Origin: CAYNQN01 sp964530525
Lineage (GTDB): Bacteria; Actinomycetota; Acidimicrobiia; Acidimicrobiales; Acidimicrobilacustridaceae
NCBI GenBank assembly: GCA_964530525.1
Contig: CAZHBH010000094.1
Location: 1-6,039, forward strand
DNA: 6,039 bases
Reading direction: 5' to 3'
Part shown: positions 5,120 to 6,039 of the stretch, in pieces
Layout of the letters: each line of letters starts with the position of its first letter
How positions within the stretch are numbered: the first letter of the stretch is position 1
Program-made: the position numbers and the translations under genes
Notes under the pieces: generated by a model
Databases searched by the model: none
What the model was told of the DNA's origin: nothing
The model's input: the letters and a program-made list of their open reading frames with translations, nothing else

Positions 5120-6039
5120 ATGCCACTGGATCCCAACCGCTGGACCCTGAAGACCCAGGAGGCCTTCAACGCCGCCGTGGGCCAGGCCCGTTCGGCGAAC
5201 AACCCCGAGGTCACATCGGACCACCTCCTCCTCGCCCTGCTCGGCCAGCAGGAGGGGATCGTGCTGCCGATCCTCCAGAAGGTCGGTGCCGCCCCCCTCC
5301 CCCTACGCAACGCTGCGACCGAAGCGGTGGACCGGCTGCCCAAGGCGTACGGCGGGGAGTCGCGCCTCGGCAGGGAGTTGGAGGAGCGACTGGAGGCAGC
5401 CGACCAGATCCGCGCCGAGCTGGGCGACGAGTACCTCTCCACGGAGCACCTCCTGCTGGCGCTCGCCGACAAGGTGGACCTCAGCCGCGACCAGCTGCTC
5501 GAAGCCCTCAGGGAGGTTCGGGGAAGTCATCGGGTCACCAGCCAGAACCCCGAGGACCAGTACCAGGCGCTCGAGAAGTACGGCCGCGACCTGACCGAAG
5601 CTGCCCGGAAGGGGAAGATCGACCCGGTCATCGGACGTGACGACGAGATCCGCAGGATCATCCAGGTGCTCAGTCGGCGCACCAAGAACAACCCGGTGCT
5701 CATCGGTGAGCCAGGTGTGGGCAAGACGGCGATCGTCGAAGGCCTTGCGCGTCGCATCGTGGAGGGCGACGTACCGGAAGGGCTCAAGAACAAGCGGCTC
5801 ATCGCGCTCGACCTGGGCTCGATGGTGGCAGGGGCAAAGTACCGGGGTGAGTTCGAAGAGCGCCTGAAGGCCGTGCTGAAGGAGATCACCGACTCCGAAG
5901 GAGAGGTGATCACCTTCATCGACGAGATGCACACCATCGTGGGCGCGGGCGCTGCCGAGGGAGCGATGGACGCAGGCAACATGATCAAGCCCATGCTCGC
6001 CCGTGGCGAGCTGCGGATGGTGGGCGCCACCACGCTCGA
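5120..6039 (+). CDS. clpB: ATP-dependent disaggregase ClpB (Hsp104 family), 3' end cut by window edge
   Basis: ClpB is a cytoplasmic hexameric AAA+ machine that pulls polypeptides out of aggregates and passes them to DnaK/DnaJ/GrpE. The visible 306 residues cover the N-terminal substrate-binding domain (about 1-140, the two Clp_N repeats, each with a HLLLAL motif), the linker with EDQYQALEKYGRDLTE, and most of the first nucleotide-binding domain. RKGKIDPVIGRDDEIRRIIQ and LSRRTKNNPVLIGEPGVGKT precede and include Walker A (GEPGVGKT, 196-203). The pore loop is in AGAKYRGEFEERLK, and Walker B is ITFIDEMHT with D268 and E269. The middle coiled coil and second ATPase domain lie beyond the window. 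FIDEMHT replaces the usual FIDELHT, a conservative change. It is divergent from the transporter operon and probably repressed through the inverted repeat upstream. The EKYGRDLTE region and a ClpB-length N-domain separate it from ClpC and ClpA. Confidence 0.97.
   Translation, partial: MPLDPNRWTLKTQEAFNAAVGQARSANNPEVTSDHLLLALLGQQEGIVLPILQKVGAAPLPLRNAATEAVDRLPKAYGGESRLGRELEERLEAADQIRAELGDEYLSTEHLLLALADKVDLSRDQLLEALREVRGSHRVTSQNPEDQYQALEKYGRDLTEAARKGKIDPVIGRDDEIRRIIQVLSRRTKNNPVLIGEPGVGKTAIVEGLARRIVEGDVPEGLKNKRLIALDLGSMVAGAKYRGEFEERLKAVLKEITDSEGEVITFIDEMHTIVGAGAAEGAMDAGNMIKPMLARGELRMVGATTL

Noticed and set aside
5303..5932. Open frame on the minus strand (209 codons) inside clpB
   Set aside because: It is antisense to the conserved ClpB N-domain and AAA+ module. 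It is a shadow of the real frame.

Overview
The window looks like chromosomal DNA of a high-GC actinobacterium. GC is high throughout, a MerR-type HspR repressor directly follows dnaJ, several Shine-Dalgarno sites are GGAGG-like, and codons mostly end in G or C. Details such as the short HspR suggest a lineage away from Streptomyces and Mycobacterium, perhaps Acidimicrobiia, but that placement is inference.

Layout, left to right. (1) Positions 1-978 (+) hold the 3' part of dnaJ, cut by the window edge inside the J domain. (2) hspR follows 4 nt later (983-1318, +). These two are the tail of a dnaK-grpE-dnaJ-hspR operon whose start lies outside the window. (3) Positions 1356-4976 on the minus strand hold a complete four-gene ABC importer of the osmoprotectant (OpuC/ProU/OsmF-like) family. 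Its transcription order is ATPase with CBS tail, permease, permease, lipoprotein substrate-binding protein. The permease genes overlap by 1 nt (TGATG), and the last two genes are 18 nt apart. (4) A 143-bp divergent intergenic region (4977-5119) holds the only strongly AT-rich patch. (5) clpB starts at 5120 (+) and runs off the right edge after 306 codons, inside the first AAA+ module.

How the parts fit together. DnaJ (with DnaK and GrpE) and ClpB form the disaggregation and refolding system, and HspR is its known repressor in Actinobacteria. Upstream of clpB there is an inverted repeat with 10-bp arms, one mismatch and a 7-nt spacer. It shares the TTGA-N11-TCAA geometry of the HspR operator HAIR (CTTGAGT-N7-ACTCAAG). 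It overlaps the -10 element of a plausible clpB promoter (TCGACA, 17 bp, TAAAGT), as expected for repression. The same repeat sits 68 bp upstream of the divergent osmoprotectant operon and carries a perfect TTGACA on that strand. One operator could therefore control both protein disaggregation and compatible-solute uptake. This is the most interesting hypothesis in the window, and it is untested.

There are no RNA genes, mobile elements or CRISPR arrays that I can support, and no gene-free stretch exceeds 150 bp. The genes all belong to known families. The novelty, if any, lies in the arrangement and the shared control region.
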